Assembly (NCBI GenBank): GCA_040398465.1
Contig: JBBAUA010000081.1
Coordinates: forward strand, 1-9,234
Reading direction: 5' to 3'
DNA from: UBA7672 sp040398465
GTDB lineage: Bacteria; Pseudomonadota; Alphaproteobacteria; Caulobacterales; Hyphomonadaceae
Length of the DNA stretch: 9,234 bases
This document shows, piece by piece, positions 1-6,347 of the stretch (position 1 is the first letter of the stretch; each line of letters begins with the position of its first letter). A program made the position numbers and the translations under genes. Below the pieces are notes generated by a model. That model saw only the letters and a list, made by a program, of their open reading frames with translations, was not told where the DNA came from and made no database searches.

Positions 1-1
1 G

Positions 2-886
2 AAGCGCGAGATCGAGCTGCTGATCGGCTCGACCAGCCGCCAGTGGACCGAGGTGAAACGCCAGCTCAAGGCCGCGCGCGAAATCTTCGATCCAGCCAAA
101 AAACTGGGCAAGCGCCGCTCGAACTTTGGCGAGGCGAAAGAGATCGACACCGAAGCGGCCCTCGAAGCGCTGATCGTCAAAGAGCCTGTCACCGTCGTGC
201 TCTCCAGCATGGGCTGGATCCGCGCGCTCAAGGGGCACAACCAGAAGCTCGACGACCTGAAGTTCAAGGAAGGCGACGAGCTCGCACTGTCGTTGGAATG
301 TCAGACCACCGACAAGGTGATCCTGATGGCCTCCGGCGGCCGCGCCTTCACCATCGGCGCAGACAAACTGCCCGGCGGCCGGGGCCATGGTGAACCGATC
401 CGCCTCAACCTCGAAGTGCCGGAATCCGAGACCATCGTCGAAATGCTGATCCCAGAGCCGAAGTCGCGCCGCGTCGTGGCGTCGAGCAAGGGCTATGGTT
501 TCATCGTGCAGGACGCCGAACTGATCTCGTCGACGCGCAAGGGGAAGATCATCCTGAATGTCGGCCCGAAGGAAAAGCTGGCGATCTGCATCAAGGTCGA
601 GGGCGATCTCACCGCGTCGATCGGCAAGAACCGCAAGCTCGTCATCTTCAAGACCGACGAGCTGCCGGAAATGGCGCGCGGCAAGGGCGTGAAAATCCAG
701 TCCTTCACCGACGGCGGGCTGCTGGACCTGAAGACGTTCGCGCGCGCCGACGGCCTCACCTGGAGCGACAGTGCCGGGCGTCAACAATCCGCCGACGACT
801 GGAAGAACTGGATCGGAAAACGCGCCCAGTCCGGCCGTCTCGCGCCGCGCGGCTTCAACAAGAACGGGAAATTCTCTGGCGAGTGA
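2..886 (+). CDS. parC: DNA topoisomerase IV subunit A (ParC), C-terminal part; 5' end outside the window
   Basis: This is the C-terminal portion of the A subunit of topoisomerase IV, the type II enzyme that decatenates daughter chromosomes together with ParE. The frame is open from base 2 to the TGA at 884-886, giving 294 codons. The catalytic tyrosine and winged-helix parts lie upstream of the window. The visible part covers the end of the coiled-coil/tower region (IELLIGS near the start) and then the beta-pinwheel DNA-wrapping domain. Recognisable blade motifs are SSMGWIRALKGH (about codons 67-78), SSKGYGFIVQD and LPEMARGKGVKIQSF, which match ParC. The GyrA box (QRRGGKG) of gyrase is not present, so GyrA is the less likely identity. 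The tail after the last blade is short and basic. The family call is firm; the true start cannot be seen. Confidence 0.93.
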   Translation, partial: KREIELLIGSTSRQWTEVKRQLKAAREIFDPAKKLGKRRSNFGEAKEIDTEAALEALIVKEPVTVVLSSMGWIRALKGHNQKLDDLKFKEGDELALSLECQTTDKVILMASGGRAFTIGADKLPGGRGHGEPIRLNLEVPESETIVEMLIPEPKSRRVVASSKGYGFIVQDAELISSTRKGKIILNVGPKEKLAICIKVEGDLTASIGKNRKLVIFKTDELPEMARGKGVKIQSFTDGGLLDLKTFARADGLTWSDSAGRQQSADDWKNWIGKRAQSGRLAPRGFNKNGKFSGE

Positions 887-941
887 CCCTAAGGCGCCGG
901 GTTGCTGTTGCGGCGCACGCTGACCTAGCCTGCCTTTAGGG
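887..941. repeat. Nested inverted repeats between parC and the symporter gene
   Basis: An inner hairpin pairs GCGCCG (894-899) with CGGCGC (911-916) around an 11-base loop. An outer arm, CCCTAA (887-892), pairs with TTAGGG (936-941). The structure begins directly after the parC stop codon and ends about nine bases before the purine-rich ribosome-binding sequence of the next gene. It has no T-run after the inner stem, so it is a poor match to an intrinsic terminator. It could be a weak terminator, an mRNA-stabilising stem or a leader fold, or simply chance in GC-rich DNA. Confidence 0.3.
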
Positions 942-950
942 AAAAGGCCG

Positions 951-954
951 GGAG
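951..954 (+). promoter_or_regulatory. Shine-Dalgarno sequence that places the symporter start at ATC 961
   Basis: GGAG, within GGGAGAG, lies six bases upstream of the ATC codon at 961 and 27 bases upstream of CTG at 982. Normal spacing therefore favours 961. No comparable purine-rich sequence in a suitable position precedes the internal ATG at 1060, where the upstream bases encode the conserved first helix. Confidence 0.5.
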
Positions 955-960
955 AGCGTC

Positions 961-2382
961 ATCGCTTCACAATCGCCAACGCTGGGCACGAAGCTCGCCT
1001 ACGGCTTCGGCTCGGCAGCCTTCGGCATCAAGGATGCTGGTCTGCAGATCTTCCTGCTGATGTTTTACACGCAGGTCGTCGGCATGCCGGCCCTGCTAGT
1101 GGGGCAGGCCTTGACGCTCGCGCTGGTGCTCGACGCGATCTCCGATCCCATCGTCGGCTACTGGTCCGATAATTGTCGCTCGCGATGGGGCCGGCGGCAT
1201 CCCTTCATGTACGCCTCGGCGATACCTGTTGCGGTGTCCTTCTTCCTGTTGTGGACGCCGCCACGCGACTGGGATCATACGGCGCTGTTCTGGTATCTTC
1301 TCGCCACTGCGGTTGCGACCCGCACTGCGATCACCTTCTTCGAAACGCCGAGCGCCGCGCTGGGCCCCGAACTGACGCGCGACTATGCTGAGCGGTCGAC
1401 CCTCCTGTCGTGGCGCAACTTTTTCGGCTGGACGGGCGGCAACGCCATGACCGTCATGATGTTCTTCTTCCTGTTCCCGGCTTTCGCTACGCCGGAAACT
1501 CCGAACGGGCAGTTCAACCGCGATGCCTACGTGGTCTATGCGTGGGTTGCGGCCGGCGTGATCTTCACCGCCATAATGGTGTCGTCCCTCGGTACGCACG
1601 CCCAGATTCCGCGGCTCGCGGCGCCGCCGCCGCGCAAGCTGTCCCTCGCCGGCGTGTTCAGGGAAATCTTCGAGACGTTGCTCAACCGATCGATGGGCGC
1701 GATCTTCCTTACGGCCATCATTGCGAGCACAATGCTCGGCCTTGGACAGACGCTCTCAACCTTCATGACGTCCTTCTTCTGGGGTTTCCAGCCGCAGCAG
1801 ATCGCTGTGATCACGCTGGTGATCTTCGTGTCCGCAGCGCTGGGGGCCGCGCTGGCTCCCCTCCTGACGCGCCGGGTCGGCAAGAAACGCGGCATCATCA
1901 TCGTCGGCGTGTTGGGCCTCATCACATCTCCGGTCGCAATGCTGCTGCGACTCACGGGCGTTGTCGCGCCGGGATCCGACGCCGCGTTCTGGATCGTGCT
2001 GGTGCAGGGACAGGTGGATGTCATCCTCGTGGTCTGCCTGCAGGTCCTCCTCGTCTCGATGATCTCGGACCTCGTGGAGCAGAATGAGGTAAAAACCGGA
2101 CGGCGCTCGGAAGGCGTGTTCTTTGCAGCCAATACTTTCATCATGAAAGTCACGGTCGGGCTCGGCCTGATGGCCGCGGCGCTGCTGCTGGATCTGGCCC
2201 AGTTCCCGTCGGGCGTCGCGCCCGACAAGGTGCCGGACAGCGCGCTGCAGACGCTGGGCTGGTGGTATGTGCCGGCGATCTGCGTGCTGCGCCTCATGAT
2301 GATCGCTTCAATCCTACCCTACGCGGTCAGCCGCGAGTCGCACGAAGAGAACTTGCGCAAGCTGGGCGAGCGGGCAGGCTGA
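961..2382 (+). CDS. GPH-family (MFS) cation:sugar symporter, probable ATC start
   Basis: This is a polytopic inner-membrane transporter of the glycoside-pentoside-hexuronide:cation symporter family (MelB/XylP-like); its substrate cannot be told from sequence. Family marks, numbered from base 961, are the N-terminal KLAYGFGSAAFGIKD, the loop 2-3 motif DPIVGYWSD (residues 62-70) followed by the basic SRWGRRHPF, ALGPELTRDYAERS, and the late SMISDLVEQNEVKTGRRSEG. About 12 hydrophobic segments are visible. The length of 473 aa is normal. The first ATG in frame (1060) falls inside the first membrane segment, so it would delete conserved sequence. The frame is closed by a TAG at 937-939, and no ATG, GTG or TTG lies between it and 1060. 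GGAG (951-954) sits 6 bases before ATC at 961, which makes ATC the best start. CTG at 982 is the alternative. The family is certain; the start is not. Confidence 0.85.
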   Translation: MASQSPTLGTKLAYGFGSAAFGIKDAGLQIFLLMFYTQVVGMPALLVGQALTLALVLDAISDPIVGYWSDNCRSRWGRRHPFMYASAIPVAVSFFLLWTPPRDWDHTALFWYLLATAVATRTAITFFETPSAALGPELTRDYAERSTLLSWRNFFGWTGGNAMTVMMFFFLFPAFATPETPNGQFNRDAYVVYAWVAAGVIFTAIMVSSLGTHAQIPRLAAPPPRKLSLAGVFREIFETLLNRSMGAIFLTAIIASTMLGLGQTLSTFMTSFFWGFQPQQIAVITLVIFVSAALGAALAPLLTRRVGKKRGIIIVGVLGLITSPVAMLLRLTGVVAPGSDAAFWIVLVQGQVDVILVVCLQVLLVSMISDLVEQNEVKTGRRSEGVFFAANTFIMKVTVGLGLMAAALLLDLAQFPSGVAPDKVPDSALQTLGWWYVPAICVLRLMMIASILPYAVSRESHEENLRKLGERAG

Positions 2383-2393
2383 TCAATCCAGCC
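2377..2393. repeat. Short inverted repeat across the abutting convergent stop codons
   Basis: GGCTG (2377-2381) and CAGCC (2389-2393) could pair around a seven-base loop that contains both stop codons of the converging symporter and GNAT genes. The stem is only five base pairs and has no adjacent T-run on either strand, so a bidirectional terminator role is possible but weakly supported. Confidence 0.2.
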
Positions 2394-2892
2394 GCATGAA
2401 GATGCGCGTCGAGAGGTCGAGGAAAGCCGCCTGCGATGCTTCGAGCTCGGCCATCCACGGCTGGTAGTCGGCGCGCGCAACTTCCTTGAACCCCATGCGC
2501 GCATAGAACGGCGCGTTCCACGGTGGCGTGCGAAACGTCGCCAGATAGATGTGCCGCACGCACTTTACCCGCGCTGCCGCAACGAACGCATCTACCAGTC
2601 GCGCGCCATACCCGCGCTGCTGGTGGACCAGCGCCACGTCCAGCTCGCGCAGATACGCGTCCTCTCCTTGCATGTCGCCGATCGCGAAGCCGACCAGTTC
2701 ACCATCCACGTCCATCACGATGGACAGGCCCTGTTCAGTCGAATGCAGGTGGTCGGACAGGGCGATGACGGAGTTGAGAGCGGACGTGTCGATGCCGGGC
2801 CAGCCGCGAAACAAGGTGGCGGCGTTGCGCTCGATCTCCTGCAGCTTGAAGATATCTGCGGCGAGTCCCGGCCGCAGCAAGCCGTCGCTCAT
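2383..2892 (-). CDS. GNAT family N-acetyltransferase (coupled to the FAD oxidoreductase)
   Basis: This predicted cytosolic acetyltransferase of 169 aa has the GCN5-related fold. The acetyl-CoA pyrophosphate loop (motif A) is QQRGYG at residues 91-96, after the beta-4 strand (LRELDVALV). The C-terminal motif B appears as FYARMGFKEV (129-138). The N-terminal LRPGLAAD and ERNAATLF stretches are typical of small single-domain GNATs of the amine/amino-acid type, but the acceptor cannot be assigned. The ATG start at 2890-2892 overlaps the TGA of the upstream oxidoreductase by four bases (ATGA on the minus strand), which implies one mRNA and translational coupling. Its stop codon (2383-2385) directly abuts the symporter stop on the other strand. 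The family call is secure and the function is unknown. Confidence 0.85.
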   Translation of the reverse strand: MSDGLLRPGLAADIFKLQEIERNAATLFRGWPGIDTSALNSVIALSDHLHSTEQGLSIVMDVDGELVGFAIGDMQGEDAYLRELDVALVHQQRGYGARLVDAFVAAARVKCVRHIYLATFRTPPWNAPFYARMGFKEVARADYQPWMAELEASQAAFLDLSTRIFMRLD

Positions 2893-4205
2893 GACGCCAT
2901 GGACCCCTGCAACGCCGTGAAGAACCGCACCGCAAGCGGACCCGACCTGAGCGCGTCGGCGGAATCAAGCATGTGCACCAGCCGATAACGCAGGCGGCGA
3001 AACTCCATGTCCTCGTCCGCCAGCTTGCGCAGTGTCGCCGCCAGCGCGCGGCTCATCGCGAAGTTTGCGGGACGTTCCCCCTCGGTCTCGGGATAGACGT
3101 AGTCGGAATTGGTCGACAGGCTCCACGCGCGTCCCGATATCTCTCCCGCCATGGCGAGATACGCACGGGCCAGTTCCTCGAGCGGGGTGGCCTGGCCAAG
3201 AAGTGCTTCAAGCGCATCTGCTTCGCACGCCGCGACCGTCATGCCCTGCCCATAGGTCGGGTTCACGCTGCTCATCGCGTCGCCGATCGGGATCAGGCGC
3301 TGCGGCCACTTTGTCGCCTCCCAGATGCGGTGGCGCGTCGCGGTCGGCTTTCGGAAGGTGCGCAGCTCGCCCACCACTTCGGCGTCCTTGATGCGTTCAT
3401 AGACGTGCGGCTCGACAAGGCCCTTCGCGTATTCCTTGAAGCCATCCGGGTCGCGCGGCGGGATCGCGCCGCCGCGAGCGCCCAGCGAGAGGATCCACTG
3501 GCCATCCTCGATCGGCAGCATCAGGCCGAAATGCGTGTCCGGCGGAGAGGGCAGTACGAAGAAGCCGGTCTGGTCATCGCGCCACTTCTCCGGGCGGCGA
3601 AAGCGGCCGGTGGTATAGGCAACGTTGATGCGGATTTCCTCGGTCGGGAAATCGGCGTGACCATCGTCCTGAAGCTGGCGCAGCAGCGGCGCCGTCAGCC
3701 CGGTGGAGTCGACGACCAGATCAGCCCCGAGCATCGCGCCGTCTTCCAGCTCGATGCCCGTGCAGCGCCCGGCCTCCACGACAAAACGTCGGACGGGCGT
3801 CTCGCCTTGGAAGCGGACATTACCAAGCGCAATGACACGCCGCCTCAGGACGCCCTCATAAGCCGGGCGCGACAGGCTGGTGACGGCGAAGCCGGCGTCG
3901 AAATCGTCCATCCAGCCGCCGAAATCGTATACTTTCACGTCACGGCCGACCGTCATTTGCACCGCGCCGGCGGCGACGAAATCGTCGGTGATGCCCGGCA
4001 GCAGGCGTTCAAGCGCGAGTTCGCCGGCCTTCAGAAGCTGGTGAGTATGCGCGCCCTGGCCCACGCCCAGCCGCGCTGCGTTGTCGTCCGGCAGGGTATC
4101 GCGATCGACGACGAGGACATCCGCCACATGGCGGGAAAGGGCGGCTGCGGCGGCCAGCCCGCCGATACCTGCGCCAACAACGATGGCTCCTGGCCCTGTG
4201 GTCAT
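2889..4205 (-). CDS. FAD-dependent oxidoreductase/monooxygenase-like protein
   Basis: This 438-aa flavoprotein belongs to the PHBH-fold group that includes epoxidases, halogenases and geranylgeranyl-reductase-like enzymes. The dinucleotide-binding loop GAGIGG is at residues 11-16, with an acidic end to the second strand (VVDRD, 32-36). A conserved GQGAHTHQLLKAG block (49-61) resembles the QGxHxHxLL signature of LasC-like epoxidase/oxidoreductases. The DSTG motif is at 166-169 and the flavin-binding IPIGDAMSSVNPTYGQGM at 305-322. The ATG at 4203-4205 is chosen because the Rossmann motif begins a few residues later. An in-frame GTG at 4295 would add 30 residues with no family match. No signal peptide or membrane anchor is visible. 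It lies first in a two-gene unit, followed by the coupled GNAT gene. The chemistry (hydroxylation, epoxidation or reduction) and the substrate remain unknown. Confidence 0.85.
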   Translation of the reverse strand: MTTGPGAIVVGAGIGGLAAAAALSRHVADVLVVDRDTLPDDNAARLGVGQGAHTHQLLKAGELALERLLPGITDDFVAAGAVQMTVGRDVKVYDFGGWMDDFDAGFAVTSLSRPAYEGVLRRRVIALGNVRFQGETPVRRFVVEAGRCTGIELEDGAMLGADLVVDSTGLTAPLLRQLQDDGHADFPTEEIRINVAYTTGRFRRPEKWRDDQTGFFVLPSPPDTHFGLMLPIEDGQWILSLGARGGAIPPRDPDGFKEYAKGLVEPHVYERIKDAEVVGELRTFRKPTATRHRIWEATKWPQRLIPIGDAMSSVNPTYGQGMTVAACEADALEALLGQATPLEELARAYLAMAGEISGRAWSLSTNSDYVYPETEGERPANFAMSRALAATLRKLADEDMEFRRLRYRLVHMLDSADALRSGPLAVRFFTALQGSMAS

Positions 4206-4230
4206 GATCTTATCTCGTACCGCCGCGCGT

Positions 4231-4260
4231 ATTCTTGGCGATCCTCGCGCGACGTCGCAA
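4231..4260 (-). promoter_or_regulatory. Candidate sigma70-type promoter for the oxidoreductase-GNAT unit
   Basis: Read on the minus strand, TTGCGA (4255-4260) is separated by 18 bases from AAGAAT (4231-4236), about 25 bases upstream of the oxidoreductase ATG. Each hexamer matches four of six consensus bases. This is a weak pattern match in GC-rich DNA. Confidence 0.2.
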
Positions 4261-4272
4261 GTAAAGCGTGAA

Positions 4273-4361
4273 CCGGCCAGCGCCGGAGGAGCCACGGAAT
4301 CCCTGTGGATTCGCGCCGGTCTTGTTGTAGGTTGCCCGCGGGGCCGGGAATCGGTCGGGCA
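4273..4361. promoter_or_regulatory. Divergent spacer with three inverted repeats and three GANTC sites
   Basis: The 177-base region between the oxidoreductase and lemA starts holds three short inverted repeats. CCGGC/GCCGG (4273-4277 with 4282-4286) has a 4-base loop. GAATCC/GGATTC (4297-4302 with 4307-4312) has a 4-base loop, and each arm carries a GANTC site. TGCCCG/CGGGCA (4333-4338 with 4356-4361) has a 17-base loop. A third GANTC lies at 4348-4352, so three occur within 56 bases. GANTC is the target of the cell-cycle methyltransferase CcrM in many alphaproteobacteria. A regulatory role is inferred from position only; no clear lemA promoter hexamers were found. Confidence 0.35.
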
Positions 4362-4382
4362 GTCAAAAACGGGGCGGCGGCA

Positions 4383-4946
4383 ATGCTTCCAATCTATGTC
4401 GGGCTAGGCGTCCTCGCCTTCATCGTTCTCGTCGCTATCCTGATCTACAACGGGCTGGTCGCTAAGCGGCAGACCGTGAACGAGGCGTTCTCCGGCATCG
4501 ACATCCAGCTGAAGCTGCGCCGTGAACTGGTGCCGAACCTCGTCGAGACCGTGAAGGGCTACGCCGCCCACGAGAAATCGACGCTCGACGCCGTCATCGC
4601 CGCCCGCAACGCCGCCGCATCGGCGCAGGGGCCGGCCGCCATGGGCGCCGCCGAAGGCGCGCTCAGCGGCGCGCTGGGCAAGCTCTTCGCCCTCGCCGAG
4701 GCTTATCCGGACCTGAAAGCCAGCGCCAACTTCATCCAGCTGCAGACGGAACTCTCGGCCATCGAAGACAAGGTCGCCGCCTCCCGCCGGTTCTACAATT
4801 CCGCAGTCAACGACTACAACACGGCGATCGAACAGTTTCCCTCGTCCATCATCGCGGGCTCCACCGGCTTCACGAAGCGTGAGATGTTCGATGTCGGCGA
4901 GGCCGAGCGCGCGCAGATCAACATCGCGCCCACGGTCAAGTTCTGA
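4383..4946 (+). CDS. LemA family membrane-anchored protein
   Basis: This is a 187-aa protein of the LemA family, whose molecular role is poorly defined. An N-terminal hydrophobic segment (about residues 4-24) gives one membrane anchor, followed by a helical-bundle domain outside or facing the envelope. Family signatures are VNEAFSGIDIQLKLRRELVPNLVETVKGY (about 32-60, in pieces), the AHEKSTLDAVIAAR helix, and RRFYNSAVNDYNTAIEQFP (135-153), near the C-terminus. The ATG at 4383 is chosen because it begins just before the anchor. An in-frame upstream ATG at 4305 would add 26 unconserved residues and run through the inverted-repeat region. The ribosome-binding site is weak (GGGGCGGCGG just upstream). 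Many lemA genes sit next to TPM-domain or HtpX-like genes; here the only partner is an overlapping GNAT gene. Confidence 0.92.
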   Translation: MLPIYVGLGVLAFIVLVAILIYNGLVAKRQTVNEAFSGIDIQLKLRRELVPNLVETVKGYAAHEKSTLDAVIAARNAAASAQGPAAMGAAEGALSGALGKLFALAEAYPDLKASANFIQLQTELSAIEDKVAASRRFYNSAVNDYNTAIEQFPSSIIAGSTGFTKREMFDVGEAERAQINIAPTVKF

Positions 4947-5407
4947 TGGCCATCGTCGTCCGCCCCTTCAGGGCCGGCGACGAGGCGGCCTTTCGCGACA
5001 TAAATCTCGAATGGATCGAGCGGTTCTTTGCGGTCGAAGCAAAGGATCGCGAGGTTCTGGGCGATCCCCACAAATACGTCCTGCGCGATGGCGGCGCGAT
5101 CCTGTTCGCATGCGAGGGTGATGAGCCCGTGGGCGTGGTGTCGCTGATCGTCATTGGCGAGGGCGAGGTCGAGCTGGCCAAGATGGGCGTGCGGCCCTCT
5201 GCCCAAGGCAAGGGCGCGGGGCGAATGCTCGTCTCTGCGGCGGTCAAGAAGGCGCGTGAGATGGGCATACGCCGCATCTACATCGAAACGAACTCGGTGC
5301 TTGGTCCAGCGCTGAAACTGTATCGCGACGCAGGCTTCCAGCCGCTGAAACACTCTGTGCCATCGCCCTATGCACGCGCCGACGTACAGCTGGAGCTTTT
5401 CCTGTAG
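4946..5407 (+). CDS. GNAT family N-acetyltransferase (coupled to lemA)
   Basis: This 153-aa single-domain acetyltransferase begins MAIVVRPFRAGDEAAF, the usual first strand and helix of GNATs. The acetyl-CoA loop is QGKGAG at residues 87-92, after the strand ELAKMGVRPS. LYRDAGF (125-131) is the motif B helix. The segment around DREVLGDPHKYVL and GGAILFACEGDEPVG is characteristic of a subgroup of small GNATs without an assigned acceptor. Its ATG overlaps the lemA TGA by one base (TGATG), with no separate Shine-Dalgarno sequence, so translation probably depends on ribosomes finishing lemA. It converges on bpt, 57 bases away, and no clear terminator was seen in that gap. It is unrelated in sequence detail to the other GNAT in the window. 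Confidence 0.87.
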   Translation: MAIVVRPFRAGDEAAFRDINLEWIERFFAVEAKDREVLGDPHKYVLRDGGAILFACEGDEPVGVVSLIVIGEGEVELAKMGVRPSAQGKGAGRMLVSAAVKKAREMGIRRIYIETNSVLGPALKLYRDAGFQPLKHSVPSPYARADVQLELFL

Positions 5408-5464
5408 GCGCCTCCGCGGAACCTCGCCGTCAAGATGCCAGGCACACGCCCGACGACACAGAGA

Positions 5465-6241
5465 CTAGATCTCTTCCTCGAGAAGCGGCCGCCAGCTTTC
5501 GCCGTCGAATACCTCGAGCGGGGTGAAGTCCGCCTTGTACCCCATCTTCTCGGAGCCCCGCACCCAGTAGCCGAGATAGACGTACGGCAGGCCCAGCTCC
5601 AGGGCGAGGCGGACATGGTCCAGCACCATGAACGAACCGACGCTACGATCGGCCAGTTCGGGTCGATAGAACGAGTAGACCATCGAGAGCCCGTCGCGCA
5701 GCACGTCCGTCAGCGCCGCGGCCTGAAGCACGCCGTCATCGCCCGGCTTGCCGTTCAGCCGGTTGCGATACTCGAAGACCGCGGTGTGTACCGGGCTCGC
5801 GTCCACCATCCCCGCATAGTCGCGGATTTCCATGTCGGTCATCCCGCCACCGGGATGACGCCGGTCGAGATAGCGTTTCAGCAGGCGGAACTGCTCGCGC
5901 GTCGCCCGAGCGGGATTTGCCTCGCGTTCCAGATCGGCATTGCGGGCCAGCACCCGCCGCCACCGCTTGGACATCTGGAAAGCCGCCACGTCGATCCGCA
6001 CCGAGCGGCAGGCCCCGCATGTCTTGCAGGCCGGTCTGTATGCGATGGTTTGTGAACGGCGAAACCCCGAGCGGGTCAGGCTGTCATTCAGGCCAACCGC
6101 GCCCTCAACGGCAAGGTTGGCGAACACTTTCCGCTCCATCTTGCCAGGCAGGTAAGGGCAGGGTTGGGGCGACGTCAGGTAAAACTTCATCCGTCGGACA
6201 AAGTCCGGCGGGATGATTTCCCTGGTGTCAGTTTCTTTCAT
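5465..6241 (-). CDS. bpt: Aspartate/glutamate leucyltransferase (bacterial protein transferase)
   Basis: Bpt transfers leucine from Leu-tRNA to proteins with an N-terminal Asp or Glu, making them substrates for ClpS-ClpAP in the bacterial N-degron pathway; it acts in the cytosol. Marks of the family are FYLTSPQPCPYLPGKMERKVF (in pieces, residues 20-40), the cysteine cluster CKTCGAC (72-78) followed by RSVRID, and the C-terminal YLGYWVRGSEKMGYKADFTPLEV (222-244). The C-terminal half carries the GNAT-like aminoacyl-transferase fold (FYRPEL, MVLDHVRLALELGLPYVYLG). The 258-aa length is typical. The ATG at 6239-6241 gives the usual N-terminus. An in-frame GTG at 6298 would add 19 residues without family support. 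It lies 106 bases downstream of motB on the same strand, so it may be co-transcribed or have its own promoter. Confidence 0.93.
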   Translation of the reverse strand: MKETDTREIIPPDFVRRMKFYLTSPQPCPYLPGKMERKVFANLAVEGAVGLNDSLTRSGFRRSQTIAYRPACKTCGACRSVRIDVAAFQMSKRWRRVLARNADLEREANPARATREQFRLLKRYLDRRHPGGGMTDMEIRDYAGMVDASPVHTAVFEYRNRLNGKPGDDGVLQAAALTDVLRDGLSMVYSFYRPELADRSVGSFMVLDHVRLALELGLPYVYLGYWVRGSEKMGYKADFTPLEVFDGESWRPLLEEEI

Positions 6242-6347
6242 GTCGATTCGACTGTAACCGCCGCCGGGCCACGCGCGCCACTGGAAATTATCCTGCACTG
6301 CTTTCTGTCGCGCGTCGATGCGCCCCGGAGAGGCGGTCGTTGCGGCC

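Noticed and set aside
1536..2297. A 253-codon minus-strand frame inside the symporter gene
   Set aside because: Low-complexity Ser/Thr/Arg/Pro-rich translation opposite a gene with strong GPH motifs; no independent evidence of coding.
2973..4271. A 432-codon open frame on the plus strand, antisense to the FAD oxidoreductase
   Set aside because: The opposing frame carries all the flavoprotein motifs. This one is Arg/Ala-rich without family features and is a shadow of codon bias.
4206..4295. A 30-residue N-terminal extension of the oxidoreductase from GTG 4295
   Set aside because: The FAD-binding motif starts right after the ATG at 4205, and the extension has no family resemblance and overlaps the inverted-repeat region.
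4305..4382. A 26-residue N-terminal extension of LemA from ATG 4305
   Set aside because: The extension is Arg/Cys-rich and placed before the membrane anchor; ATG 4383 gives the normal LemA N-terminus.
5408..5464. A terminator between the second GNAT and bpt
   Set aside because: No stem followed by a T-run on either strand could be found in the 57-base gap.
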